A DNA stretch of 64,000 nucleotides from Thiobacillus denitrificans (lineage in GTDB: Bacteria; Pseudomonadota; Gammaproteobacteria; Burkholderiales; Thiobacillaceae). Made by a program: the position numbers and the translations under genes. A model generated the notes under the pieces. It searched no databases and was not told where the DNA came from. It saw only the letters and a program-made list of their open reading frames with translations. This document shows, piece by piece, positions 18,320 through 27,900 of the stretch (the first letter of the stretch is position 1; every line of letters starts with the position of its first letter). The stretch spans positions 42,143-106,142 of the forward strand of contig NZ_LDUG01000033.1 of NCBI RefSeq assembly GCF_001530125.1. The letters are read 5' to 3'.

Positions 18320-18324
18320 ATCAG

Positions 18325-18463
18325 CTTAGAGAGACGCTGATTAATCCGTCTTTGCGAGGAGCGAAGCGACGCGGCAATCCAGAAAGCCTGCTTAATCAAT
18401 GCGCTGGATTGCCGCGCTTCGCTCGCAATGACGGCTATATCGAATTAATCAGTGTTTCCTTAG
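18325..18463. repeat. REP-like palindromic repeat, copy 1
   Basis: A long imperfect palindrome. The core arms read TTGCGAGGAGCGAAGCGAC and, on the far side, GCTTCGCTCGCAATGACGG, with GGCAATCCAG and CTGGATTGCC inside. Outer arms are CTGATTAAT and ATTAATCAG. A second copy with the same core lies at 28534-28671. The type is a dispersed intergenic repeat common in proteobacteria and is non-coding. Confidence 0.8.
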
Positions 18464-19134
18464 TCCTGGCTTGGGGTACGTTGGGGCGGAGACACGCTGC
18501 CAAGCAATTCGGAAGGAGGACAGCGTAAAGGGGCGATGCGTGCTTCATGGTCGTCTCCGCCAAGCTTACTCGTTACGCCAATAATTTATTTTATGGCCTT
18601 CTTGTTTATTGGTTTGTAATGTTTATGTATAGGCATTGTTTTTCCGCTGAATCTTTTCAGCAATAGTACTTTTGTGACCACATCATCAAAGTGGGAACTG
18701 AAATGAAGATACAAGCGCGCCGGCGCGAGGCGACATTCGCCACAGAACCGGCCCACCAGGCCGCGCCTCACATGCGCTTCATCTGCACGCATGCCGTTTT
18801 CACCCCCTTGCGGATCGGGACGATGAGCCCTCGGCCACGGGTATGAATTGCACTGGTGCAATCGGATTCCCCGCAGTGCTACGCCTCAGCGGGAATGCTT
18901 ATCTTCGCCGCGCGCCCTGTTTCGCGGCGGTGCGGGCGAACGTCTCCGCAATCTCGCCAAGCGATAGCCACACGATGTCGGCGGGGCCTGCCTGCCAGAG
19001 GGGCCTGTCGAATCGCGGAAAAGCATTTTTCCAACGTAGTGCGGGAGTGGGTCTTGAGGGATTCGCTTGGCGATACGCCAGCTTTTTCAATACAGCGATA
19101 CGCCGGGGGTAGGCGTTGGGGGTTTGGTGTTAGA
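18464..19134. other. Intergenic region without a convincing gene
   Basis: About 670 bases between the REP copy and tRNA-Ser. The left 200 bases are comparatively A+T-rich. On the minus strand 18899-19090 can encode 63 residues (MKKLAYRQANPSRP...) ending GEIAETFARTAAKQGARRR. I recognise no family and see no strong ribosome-binding site, so it remains only a possible small gene. Other frames in the stretch are short and of odd composition. Confidence 0.4.
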
Positions 19135-19224
<90 letters not shown>

Positions 19225-19294
19225 GGCGGCGCGTATTGTAACCGAGCCGCGCGGTTTGCTGGACGAAAATTTCACACTCGGGCAGACTGTGGCC

Positions 19295-20707
19295 ATGCCA
19301 GTCAAAAAAATAATGGCTTGTCTCGGGAGGGGCGCCGCGCTTGCATTGAGCCTGGCACTGGCTGCCTGCAGCCAGCCGGTGCCGCCGCCGGAAATCAGCG
19401 GCGAGTTGCGGGTCGGCGCGCGCAACAGCCCGGCCACCTACTACATCGCCCCCAACGGCGAGCCCGCCGGGTTCGAGCACGACTTGATCCGGGCCTTCAG
19501 CCAATCGCAGAACTGGTCGCTCGACTGGACGGAAAAATCCCGCCCTGAAGCATTGTTCGAACTGCTCGACAGCCATCATATTCACCTGGCGGCGGCGGCC
19601 CTGCCGCGTGCTGTCGTCAAGGATCGCCATCTGATTGCCGGGCCTGTTCTGTTCGAGACCCCGGTCCATATCGTGTATCGCACCAGCGACAAGCAACCGC
19701 GCAGCATGGCCGACCTGTCGGACAAGAGGCTGGCGCTGATTATCGGTGCCGGGCACACCCCCATCCTGATGCGCCAGAAGCGCAAGCACCCTGGCCTCAG
19801 CTGGGCGGCGCTTGAGAATGTCTGGCCGGAGGAACTGCTGGCGCAGTTGCAGGCTGGCAAGTACGACGCGGTGGTGATCAACGGCATGGATTTCGACCCG
19901 ATGCGCAATGTCTACCCCGGCCTGGCCGTGGCGTTCGACATCGGCGACACGCAACAAATCGTGTGGGCGTTGCCGCCCCGCAGTTCGCAGGCGCTGCGCA
20001 ATGCGCTGGCACGCTTTGTCGAGCAGGCGCGCAAGGACGGCACCATCAAGCGCATTTACGAGCGCTATTTCGGCCACGTCAGGAAACTGGACAGCGGCGA
20101 TATCCTCGGCATTCTGCAGCGCCGTCCGCAGCGGCTGCCCGGACTGCGCCAGCATTTTCACGAGGCGCAGACGCTCACCGGCATTGACTGGCGCCTGCTG
20201 GCCGCGATCGGTTATCAGGAGTCGCAGTGGAATTCCATGGCCACCTCGCCGACCGGGGTGCGCGGCCTGATGATGCTGACCGGGCAAACGGCCGACCGCA
20301 TGGGCGTTTCCAACCGCCTCGACCCCCGCCAGAGCATCCTGGGCGGCGCGCGCTATCTGGCACTGATGAAAGACAGCCTGCCCGCCCGCATCCCCGAACC
20401 CGACCGCACCTGGCTGGCGCTGGCCGCCTACAACCAGGGACAGGGGCACATGGAAGATGCGCGCCGCATCGCGCAGGCGCGCGGCGGCAATCCGGACAAC
20501 TGGGTCGATGTTAAGGAAGCGCTGCCGTATCTGGGCCGCGGCACCTATTCGAAAGTGATGCGCTACGGCTACGCCCGCGGCGGCGAAGCCCTGCACTTTG
20601 CCGAGAACATCCGCAACTATTACGACATCCTGCTGCGGCTGGAACCGGAGTTCAACCCGCTGATCAATCTGGGAAGCAGCGAGGATGGGCTGGCCGCACC
20701 GGGCTGA
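19295..20707 (+). CDS. mltF: MltF-type membrane-bound lytic transglycosylase
   Basis: Outer-membrane lipoprotein that cleaves peptidoglycan glycan strands. The 470 residues start with a signal ending in a lipobox (LALAAC). A solute-binding-protein-like domain follows (GELRVGARNSPATYY...YERYFGHV, about 37-270), then a SLT transglycosylase domain with the catalytic glutamate in GYQESQWNSMATSPTGVRGLMMLT and AAYNQGQGH (about 300-440). This two-domain order defines MltF. The frame runs open back to 19067 through the tRNA, so the ATG at 19295 (or 19313) is the real start. It is convergent with serS. Confidence 0.92.
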   Translation: MPVKKIMACLGRGAALALSLALAACSQPVPPPEISGELRVGARNSPATYYIAPNGEPAGFEHDLIRAFSQSQNWSLDWTEKSRPEALFELLDSHHIHLAAAALPRAVVKDRHLIAGPVLFETPVHIVYRTSDKQPRSMADLSDKRLALIIGAGHTPILMRQKRKHPGLSWAALENVWPEELLAQLQAGKYDAVVINGMDFDPMRNVYPGLAVAFDIGDTQQIVWALPPRSSQALRNALARFVEQARKDGTIKRIYERYFGHVRKLDSGDILGILQRRPQRLPGLRQHFHEAQTLTGIDWRLLAAIGYQESQWNSMATSPTGVRGLMMLTGQTADRMGVSNRLDPRQSILGGARYLALMKDSLPARIPEPDRTWLALAAYNQGQGHMEDARRIAQARGGNPDNWVDVKEALPYLGRGTYSKVMRYGYARGGEALHFAENIRNYYDILLRLEPEFNPLINLGSSEDGLAAPG

Positions 20708-20713
20708 CCCGAC

Positions 20714-22003
<1,290 letters not shown>

Positions 22004-22057
22004 TTACAAGCAGTACGTTGAAGAAAGGATTGTCCATGATCGCGCCGGCTATTGCCA

Positions 22058-22399
22058 TCAGTCGCCGGCAATGCCGGTCGATTCGTCCAGCAACCACGCC
22101 GGAATATCTCGCTGGCTATGCAGCACCCGCCAGACATCGATGTGGTCGGCACGCTCGACATAGAAAACCAGATAGGGGTAAGTTTTCAGCGGCCAGCTTC
22201 TCAGCCCGGGGAGATTCAGTTCAAGCGCGTATCGCGCCGAGCCCGTGGCCGGATGACGGGCGATATGCGAATACGCGCGTTCCAGCGCATCGACCAGACC
22301 AAGCGCCGCCTGCGCCGCATTCTCATTCAGATACCAGGCGATGGCCTCGTCCACATCCCGGTTGGCAAGCGCACGCGGGATGATGGGCTTTACTTTCAA
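22058..22399 (-). CDS. parE: ParE-family toxin
   Basis: A 113-residue RelE/ParE-fold protein (IPRALANRDVDEAIAWYLNENAAQAALGLVDALERAYSHIARHPATGSARYA...LKTYPYLVFYVERADHIDVWRVLHSQRDIPAWL). ParE toxins generally inhibit DNA gyrase. The start overlaps the antitoxin stop by four bases, the usual antitoxin-first order of type II modules. Key aromatic and basic residues of the C-terminal strand are kept, so it may be active. Confidence 0.88.
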   Translation of the reverse strand: MKVKPIIPRALANRDVDEAIAWYLNENAAQAALGLVDALERAYSHIARHPATGSARYALELNLPGLRSWPLKTYPYLVFYVERADHIDVWRVLHSQRDIPAWLLDESTGIAGD

Positions 22400-22632
22400 C
22401 CGCCGTGTCCGCCGACGCGGCGACGCAAGCCCTCGAAATACGAGGCGTCCGCCGGGCCGGCCGGTGCGGAGGCCGCGCCTTCAAGCAGCAGACCGCGTAA
22501 ATGCTGGCGCTCTTGATCCTTGCGGATCAGTTCGCGCACGTATTCGCTGCTGGTGCCGTAGCCGCGCTGCGAGACCTGTTCGTCGACGAAGGTCTTGAGC
22601 GAGTCGGGCAGGGAAATGTTCATCGTGCTCAT
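22396..22632 (-). CDS. parD: ParD-family antitoxin
   Basis: A 78-residue ribbon-helix-helix protein (MNISLPDSLKTFVDEQVSQRGYGTSSEYVRELIRKDQE) with a disordered Ala/Pro-rich C-terminus that would wrap the toxin. It should bind its own promoter as a dimer and repress the operon, with tighter binding in complex with ParE. The start could be ATG at 22632 or the next ATG three codons in. Confidence 0.88.
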   Translation of the reverse strand: MSTMNISLPDSLKTFVDEQVSQRGYGTSSEYVRELIRKDQERQHLRGLLLEGAASAPAGPADASYFEGLRRRVGGHGG

Positions 22633-22762
22633 GGCTTGATGCTAGGCAGTTTGGCAAATTTTGGCAAGTGGCCCGCACAGGCATGTTTGATTGCGCCAAT
22701 AAAACACTGTCGCCAACAAAACACTTGATATGGCCTCTGCCAGCCAGCAAGATTTAGGCAAA

Positions 22763-22772
22763 CAAACGTTTG
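22763..22772. promoter_or_regulatory. Perfect palindrome before the tetR start
   Basis: CAAACGTTTG ends ten bases before the ATG at 22782, and a direct repeat of CAAA precedes it. TetR proteins often repress themselves through such dyads. No footprint-like consensus is known to me, so this is a candidate operator only. Confidence 0.35.
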
Positions 22773-22781
22773 GTATTGACA

Positions 22782-23327
22782 ATGAAGAAGACCGACCCGG
22801 AATCTATCCTTGATAACGCCTTGTCCCTGTTCAGAGCCAAGGGTTACAAGAGTATGTCGATGGCGGATATCGGCAAGGCTTCTGGCCTGCTCAAGGGAAG
22901 CATCTATCATCACTTTCCGAGCAAGGAAGCGATACTAATCAGCTCGATTGATCGCTTGTCCGACCATTTCGAGAAGGCCGTTTTTTCGCTGGCGCACTCT
23001 GAAAGCATGAGCGAGAAGCAAAGGCTCGAAGCGATGGTCTCTGCCATAGAAGGCTACTTTATAGAAAACAAAGCCTGTGTAATGGCGCATCTGTCCATGG
23101 AAGCGATGCAGGACACAACACAGGCCAAAAGCCAGATTCAGTCCTTCTTCCGACGGTGGCGTCGCGCATTTGAGAGTGTTCTGGTTTCACGTCACGGCGC
23201 TCCCGTTGCGCGGCGTCTAGCCGAGGATGCCGTTTCTCAACTCGAAGGAGCCATTCTCTGGCTCAACATCTTCGGCGATCCGGCTCCGCTGAGGTGGATG
23301 TGCGGCTCAATCAAAGAACTGCTGTAA
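22782..23327 (+). CDS. TetR/AcrR-family transcriptional regulator
   Basis: A 181-residue regulator. The N-terminal helix-turn-helix reads ILDNALSLFRAKGYKSMSMADIGKASGLLKGSIYHHFPSKEAIL, closely fitting the TetR DNA-binding domain. The C-terminal ligand domain resembles TetR_C regions of NemR/AcuR-like regulators. A frame four codons longer begins with TTG at 22770, but the ATG is more likely. The downstream genes (broken ferredoxin, PNPOx-fold flavoprotein) may once have been its targets. Base composition is less G+C-rich than the flanks, and the gene lies in a patch of decayed genes, which suggests acquired DNA. Confidence 0.85.
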   Translation: MKKTDPESILDNALSLFRAKGYKSMSMADIGKASGLLKGSIYHHFPSKEAILISSIDRLSDHFEKAVFSLAHSESMSEKQRLEAMVSAIEGYFIENKACVMAHLSMEAMQDTTQAKSQIQSFFRRWRRAFESVLVSRHGAPVARRLAEDAVSQLEGAILWLNIFGDPAPLRWMCGSIKELL

Positions 23328-23340
23328 TTATTTTTTCTTA

Positions 23341-23502
23341 AATTAAAAGGCTCTTTCACCGTTAGCTGTTGGCGAACATGCAACCAATTGAATTTATTGG
23401 GAAACATGGTTTTTGGTTCCTCTACGTAACCACCTGTTATCAAACGGGAATCTGAAATTACTTGTTGGGATCAACAAATAACGGTGAAAGAGCCAATTAA
23501 AA
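23341..23502. mobile_element. MITE: 146-bp element with inverted repeats and 8-bp target duplication
   Basis: The element spans 23349-23494. Its ends are perfect 16-bp inverted repeats beginning GGCTCTTTCACCGTTA, with a further matching TGTTG inside. It is bracketed by identical 8-bp direct repeats AATTAAAA at 23341-23348 and 23495-23502. It has no room for a transposase and no open frame of note. The GGCTCTTTCACC-type end and 8-bp duplication fit ISL3-family elements as I remember them; the family is therefore tentative, but the transposon structure itself is directly visible. Confidence 0.88.
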
Positions 23503-23533
23503 ACAACGGCGTTTGTTTGAAATAAGGAGGTGA

Positions 23534-23707
23534 ATTAATAGAGATACACAAAACAGCTCCGGCTGCCTTGGCAGATGCAACGAGGGGCCAGTCCTTGTCA
23601 TTTACCCAGAGGGTGTCTGGTACACCTTTGTCGACGAGGATGATGTGCGTGAAATCCTCCATGAACACATTCTTCATGGCCGTATCGTGCAGCGGCTGAG
23701 GCTGTGA
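23534..23707 (+). pseudogene. C-terminal half of a thioredoxin-like [2Fe-2S] ferredoxin
   Basis: Reading this frame gives 57 residues ending in a TGA at 23705-23707. SSGCLGRCNEGPVLVIYP and EGVWYTFVDEDDVREILHEH followed by GRIVQRLRL are typical of the C-terminal half of Shethna-type (2Fe-2S) ferredoxins of about 100 residues. The last two cluster cysteines (CLGRC) are present; the N-terminal half with the first two cysteines is missing. The frame is closed by a TGA at 23531 and has no ATG. A perfect AAGGAGGTGA sits just before an ATT codon at 23534, but a half protein could not hold the cluster. It is most simply a truncated gene. Confidence 0.72.
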
Positions 23708-23734
23708 CCGACTGCCCCTTAGAAAGGAATTTGA

Positions 23735-24289
23735 ATGCAGATCAAGAATAAAGAGGACATCCTCCATGAGGGGGAATTAGAGGCTCAGCGACGCTTCTGT
23801 GCCAGACAACCCTGGAATGACGCCAACCTGAGCGCCATGATCCAGGATCAAATCGCTCCGTCATGGGCCAGATTCCTGGAGAGCCAGCCATTCTTCTTCA
23901 TCGCAACGTCCAACAACTGCGGCCAATGCGATTGCAGCTTTAGGGGGCGCGAGTTCAATGTCTCCGGCCAACCTTATCCCCTGCTCAAGGTGCTTGGCCC
24001 TAAGACCATCGTGTTCCCCGACTACAGCGGCAACAACCTCTACAACTCTCTCGGTAATATTCTGGTCAATCCTCACATTGGCATGCTTTTCGTGGACTTC
24101 CAGACCCGATCCAGGGCGCGGGTGAACGGGGCGGCGGAAATCATTGAGGACAAGAATGCGTATGCAGAATTGTGGCCTCTCGCCTTGCGCTACGTCAGAG
24201 TCACCGTGGAGCAGGCTTATCCCAACTGTAAGGCCAGAATTCCGAGAATGACGATGGCACCCCTCACTGATGAGTTTTTTGACGAGTGA
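23735..24289 (+). CDS. PNPOx-fold FMN-binding protein (pyridoxamine phosphate oxidase-like)
   Basis: A 184-residue protein of the split-barrel flavin family. IAPSWARFLESQPFFFIATSN, GQCDCSFRG, VLGPKTIVFPDYSGNNLYNSLGNILVNPHIGMLFVDF and RARVNGAAEI follow the conserved strands and the arginine/lysine FMN-phosphate sites of general stress and pyridoxamine-oxidase-like proteins. The substrate is unknown; true PdxH is longer and has other motifs. A GAAAGGA ribosome site lies nine bases before the ATG. It is six bases upstream of the next gene and probably co-transcribed with it. Confidence 0.85.
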   Translation: MQIKNKEDILHEGELEAQRRFCARQPWNDANLSAMIQDQIAPSWARFLESQPFFFIATSNNCGQCDCSFRGREFNVSGQPYPLLKVLGPKTIVFPDYSGNNLYNSLGNILVNPHIGMLFVDFQTRSRARVNGAAEIIEDKNAYAELWPLALRYVRVTVEQAYPNCKARIPRMTMAPLTDEFFDE

Positions 24290-24295
24290 CCAGGC

Positions 24296-24631
24296 ATGTT
24301 TAAGCTCCCCAAGGCTCTAAGTGCGTGGAACACCGACGCCTTTGAACAGACTCTTAAAATTGAGATCCGAAATCTTGGCATAGATTCGCTGCCTTTGTCC
24401 CATGGACTTGACATGGGCGGATATGTGGATAACGGACACATCACGATCATGGTCTTGCGTGCTGTAGATGTAGGCGTTGCTATCCAGTGTAAGGTGGGGA
24501 TCTTTTTTACCGAGATTGTTCCGTGCTGCGGCTGCCCCATTGAGCCCATGGAAAGAGACGCCTATTGCGTGATGCAGGTCAGGATTGACAAATCCACCGC
24601 AGATGCCGAGTTCGTTGCAACCCCGGGCTGA
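24296..24631 (+). CDS. Conserved hypothetical protein, cysteine-containing
   Basis: A 111-residue protein with no signal peptide and no membrane segment. The middle reads GGYVDNGHITIMVLRAVD, then VGIFFTEIVPCCGCPIEPME and AYCVMQVRIDKSTADAEFV. I have an impression of similar short proteins in other betaproteobacteria, in which the CxC segment is conserved, but I cannot name a family or function. It follows the PNPOx-like gene by six bases, so the two likely form an operon. Confidence 0.65.
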   Translation: MFKLPKALSAWNTDAFEQTLKIEIRNLGIDSLPLSHGLDMGGYVDNGHITIMVLRAVDVGVAIQCKVGIFFTEIVPCCGCPIEPMERDAYCVMQVRIDKSTADAEFVATPG

Positions 24632-24701
24632 ACCTTCTCGTCATCAACGGCCAATTTCTTGTCTGCATGTAAGCTGGGGGACCTGGATGGAGACTGCGTG
24701 A

Positions 24702-24941
24702 CGGAAGTACGAATTCGCTGCTGAGGATGGCGGGTTTGAACTGGAACAGGTGGCGGTTTTCGCCGGAATACGCGGCTTTTCGCACGGTTTTGTCTATGCC
24801 ATCAGGACACGTCGCAAGAACCACCGTTTGTTGAATAATTTTCCGTTTCTGAATGGCCTAATCCAGTCCCAACCGGACTATCGCGTTGACAATCCTGACG
24901 GCCCGTTCCTGGCCGATAACGGCCTGCAAGATGGCGTTTAA
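24702..24941 (+). pseudogene. Possible C-terminal remnant of a SAM-dependent methyltransferase
   Basis: Between the hypothetical gene and smc lies about 350 bases. In one frame, following a TGA at 24699, it reads KYEFAAEDGGFELEQVAVF and GIRGFSHGFVYAIRTRRK, which resembles the last strands of class I methyltransferases (a GF motif, then a final hydrophobic strand). No start or SAM-binding motif precedes it, and the frame continues another 40 unrelated residues to a stop at 24939-24941. I regard it as a decayed fragment with low certainty; otherwise the region holds nothing I recognise. Confidence 0.25.
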
Positions 24942-24987
24942 TCAACTCACTGCTTTTTTCGCAAGTCTTTGATCGACAGAAGCCCAC

Positions 24988-27900
24988 TCAGGCCGCTTCG
25001 ACCATCCCCACCGCCTCTTCCACATCGACCGCGACGATGCGCGACACCCCCGGTTCCTGCATGGTGACACCGGCGAGGTGCTGGGCCATTTCCATGGTGA
25101 CGCGGTTGTGGGTGATGAAGAGGAACTGCGTATGCTCGGACATCGCCTTGACCAGCTTGCAGTAGCGCTCGGTGTTGGCGTCGTCGAGTGGGGCATCGAC
25201 TTCGTCGAGCAGGCAGAACGGCGCCGGGTTGAGCTTGAACATGGCGAACACCAACGACAGCGCGGTGAGGGTTTTTTCGCCGCCGGACAGCAGGTGAATG
25301 GAGGCGTTTTTTTTGCCGGGCGGCTGGGCGAAGACCTGCACGCCGGCGTCGAGCAGTTCGTCGCCGGTGAGGATGAGCCGCGCCTGACCGCCGCCGAACA
25401 GCTGCGGAAACAACTCGCCCATATGCTGGTTGACGGTGTCGAAGGTTGCCTTGAGCTTGGCGCGCGATTCCTGGTCGATGCGCTGGATGGCAGCTTCCAG
25501 CGTGGTGACGGCCTCCAGCAGGTCGGCGCATTGCGCGGCGAGATATTCGCTGCGTTCCTGCGCCTGGGTCAGTTCATCCAGCGCGGCCAGGTTGACGGCG
25601 CCCAGCGCGGCGATCTCGGTCTGCAGGCGGCTGATCTGCGCCTGCAACTGGGCGGGTTTGGGGCTGTCGGTCAGGCCCGATTCGAGGCTGGCCTCGTCGG
25701 CCGCCGCCTCGCGCAGCTGCAGTTCGAACTGCGACTGCAGCAACATGGCTTCCTGATCCTTGAGCTTCAGTTGCTCGATGATGCGGCGCAGCGGGTCGAG
25801 CCCCTGCTCGCACGCCATGCGCGCCTCGTCGTGGCTGCGCAACTGGGCAGTCAGGCCTTCCAGCGTGTCGCGCGCGGCGGCCAGCGCGGTTTCGGCCTCG
25901 ATGCGCGCGGTCAGGGCACCTTGCAGCTCGGCGTCGAGGGCATCGGCCGGCAGGCGCGCCAGTTCGTCGCGCGCCTGGGTCAGGCGGGTTTCGTCGTCCG
26001 CGATTTCCTGGTCGATGCGGGCCAGCGTTTCGCTGCGCTCCTTGAGCTTGTTGGTGCAGGTGGTGAGCGCGAAGCCCGCTTCCTGATGCCGCCGCTCGGC
26101 CGCGCGCTGCAGTTCGCGCGCCTCGAACACGGCGCGGTCGGCCTGGTCGCGCTGCTGGCGCGCAGCGTACAGCGCCTCGCGGGCGGCTTCGCCCTGCGTG
26201 CGATACTCCTTGAGGCGGGTTTCCAGGGTGTCCAGCGTGGCGCGCTCGCTGGTCAGCAGGCGAGTGACCTCGTCCAGTTCCTGGGCGATCTGCGTCGCCC
26301 GGCTCTGCACCCGCTCCACCGCCTGCTGCAGGCGCAGCAGTTCCATCTGCGCGGTGTGGTGGCGGCTTTGCGTCTGGCCGGTCTGCGCGCGCAGCGCCTG
26401 GACCTCGCGCTGACGTTCCAGGCAGCGCTGCTGCGTCTCGGCGTAGGCGGCGTCGAGCCGCGCCACGTCTTCGCGCAGTTGCACGGCATCCACCGTCAGC
26501 CTTTCGAGTTCACGCCCGCGCGCGAGAATGCCTTCCACCGCCGTGTGCGAGCCATGGAAGGTGACGCTGTGGCGGCTGAACAGGTGGCCTTGCGGGGTGA
26601 CCACGCATTCGCCGGCCGCGAGGCTGGTGCAGCGGGCCTGCGCGGCGTCCACGTCATCGGCCCAGTAGACGCCGGTGAGCCAATCGCCCAAAGCCGCGCG
26701 CGCGGCGGCATCGTCAGTGTCGATCTTGCTGGCCAGCCCTTCCGGTGCAGCCAAAGCCGCAGCGCCATTCCCGGCCCATACCGTGAGCCGTGCCGGCGGT
26801 GCATCGGCAAACCATCCAGGCTGCGCATCGGCCGCCACCGCCTGCAGGCGTTCCCTCAGCACCGCTTCGACCGCCGCTTCCCAGCCTGGGGCGACGCGCA
26901 GTTTTTCCCACAGGCGCGGCGCAGCATCCAGGCCGCGGCTACGCAGCCAGGCGCCGAGTTTTTCGTCGGCCTTGAGGCTCTCCTGCAGTTTTTTCAGCGC
27001 AGCAAGTTCGGCTTCGGTCTGGTGCAGGGCGCGGCGCGCGGCTTCGAGTTCGCGCGTGTGCTGGGTGCGCGCGGCGTCGAGTTCGGGCAAGGCGGTCTCG
27101 GCTTCCTTGAGTCCGGCCTGCGCGGTCGTTAATGTTTGCGCCAGTTCTTCAAGTTCGACCTGCTTCTTCGCCAGACCGGCCGTATCGGTACGCGGCAGCT
27201 GCGCCTGTTCCTGGGCGAGCCTGCGCTGGCGCGCGTCCAGTTGTTCGAGCTGGCGCTTGGTATGGCCGAGGCTGTTTTCGTCGACCTGGCGCGCCTGCTC
27301 GGCTTGCGACACCACGCGCTGCGCCTCGCCCACGCCCTGCTGCGCCTCGCGCAGCGCCGCTTCCTTCTGCGGCAGCGTGCTGTCGGTGGCCTGGCGCGCG
27401 GCGGCCTCGGCGTCAACCAGCGCGGCCTCAAGGCCGGGCTGCTGCGCGTTCACCTCGTTCAGTGCCTCAAGCGTGGTGGTGTGGCGCGCCTGCTGCGACG
27501 CCATGCGCGCGCCCAGGTCCTGCACCTGGCGATACAGCCGATCGCGGGTGGCGTTCTGGTGCGCCATGGTCTGCTCGATGCGCGCGACTTCGGATTGCGC
27601 CTGGTAATACGTGGCCTGCACAGTGTTCAGCGTGTCCTGCCCGGCAAACTGGGTCTGGCGCGCGGTTTCCAGCTCGGATTCGATATGGCGCAGCCGTGCG
27701 GTTTCGGCTTCCAGCCGGCTCTGCGCCTCGACCAGATCCTTGTCGATGCGCGCACGCTGCTGGGCGGCGTCGTGCTTGCGGGCAAACCACAGGCGATGCT
27801 GTGAAAAGGTCAGGTCGGCCTGCAGGCTGCGGTAGTGCTGGGCGACTTCGGCCTGCGCGGCAAGCTTTGCGACCTGGGTCTTGAGTTCGCGCTGGATGTC

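Noticed and set aside
18586-18861. 91-residue minus-strand frame
   Set aside because: No family resemblance, mixed composition across an A+T-rich boundary and no ribosome site.
18899-19090. 63-residue minus-strand frame as a firm gene
   Set aside because: Plausible composition but no recognised family or ribosome-binding site; kept only as a remark in the intergenic entry.
23471-23767. 98-residue minus-strand frame over the ferredoxin fragment
   Set aside because: The plus-strand frame gives a recognisable ferredoxin C-terminus; the minus frame matches nothing and runs into the MITE.
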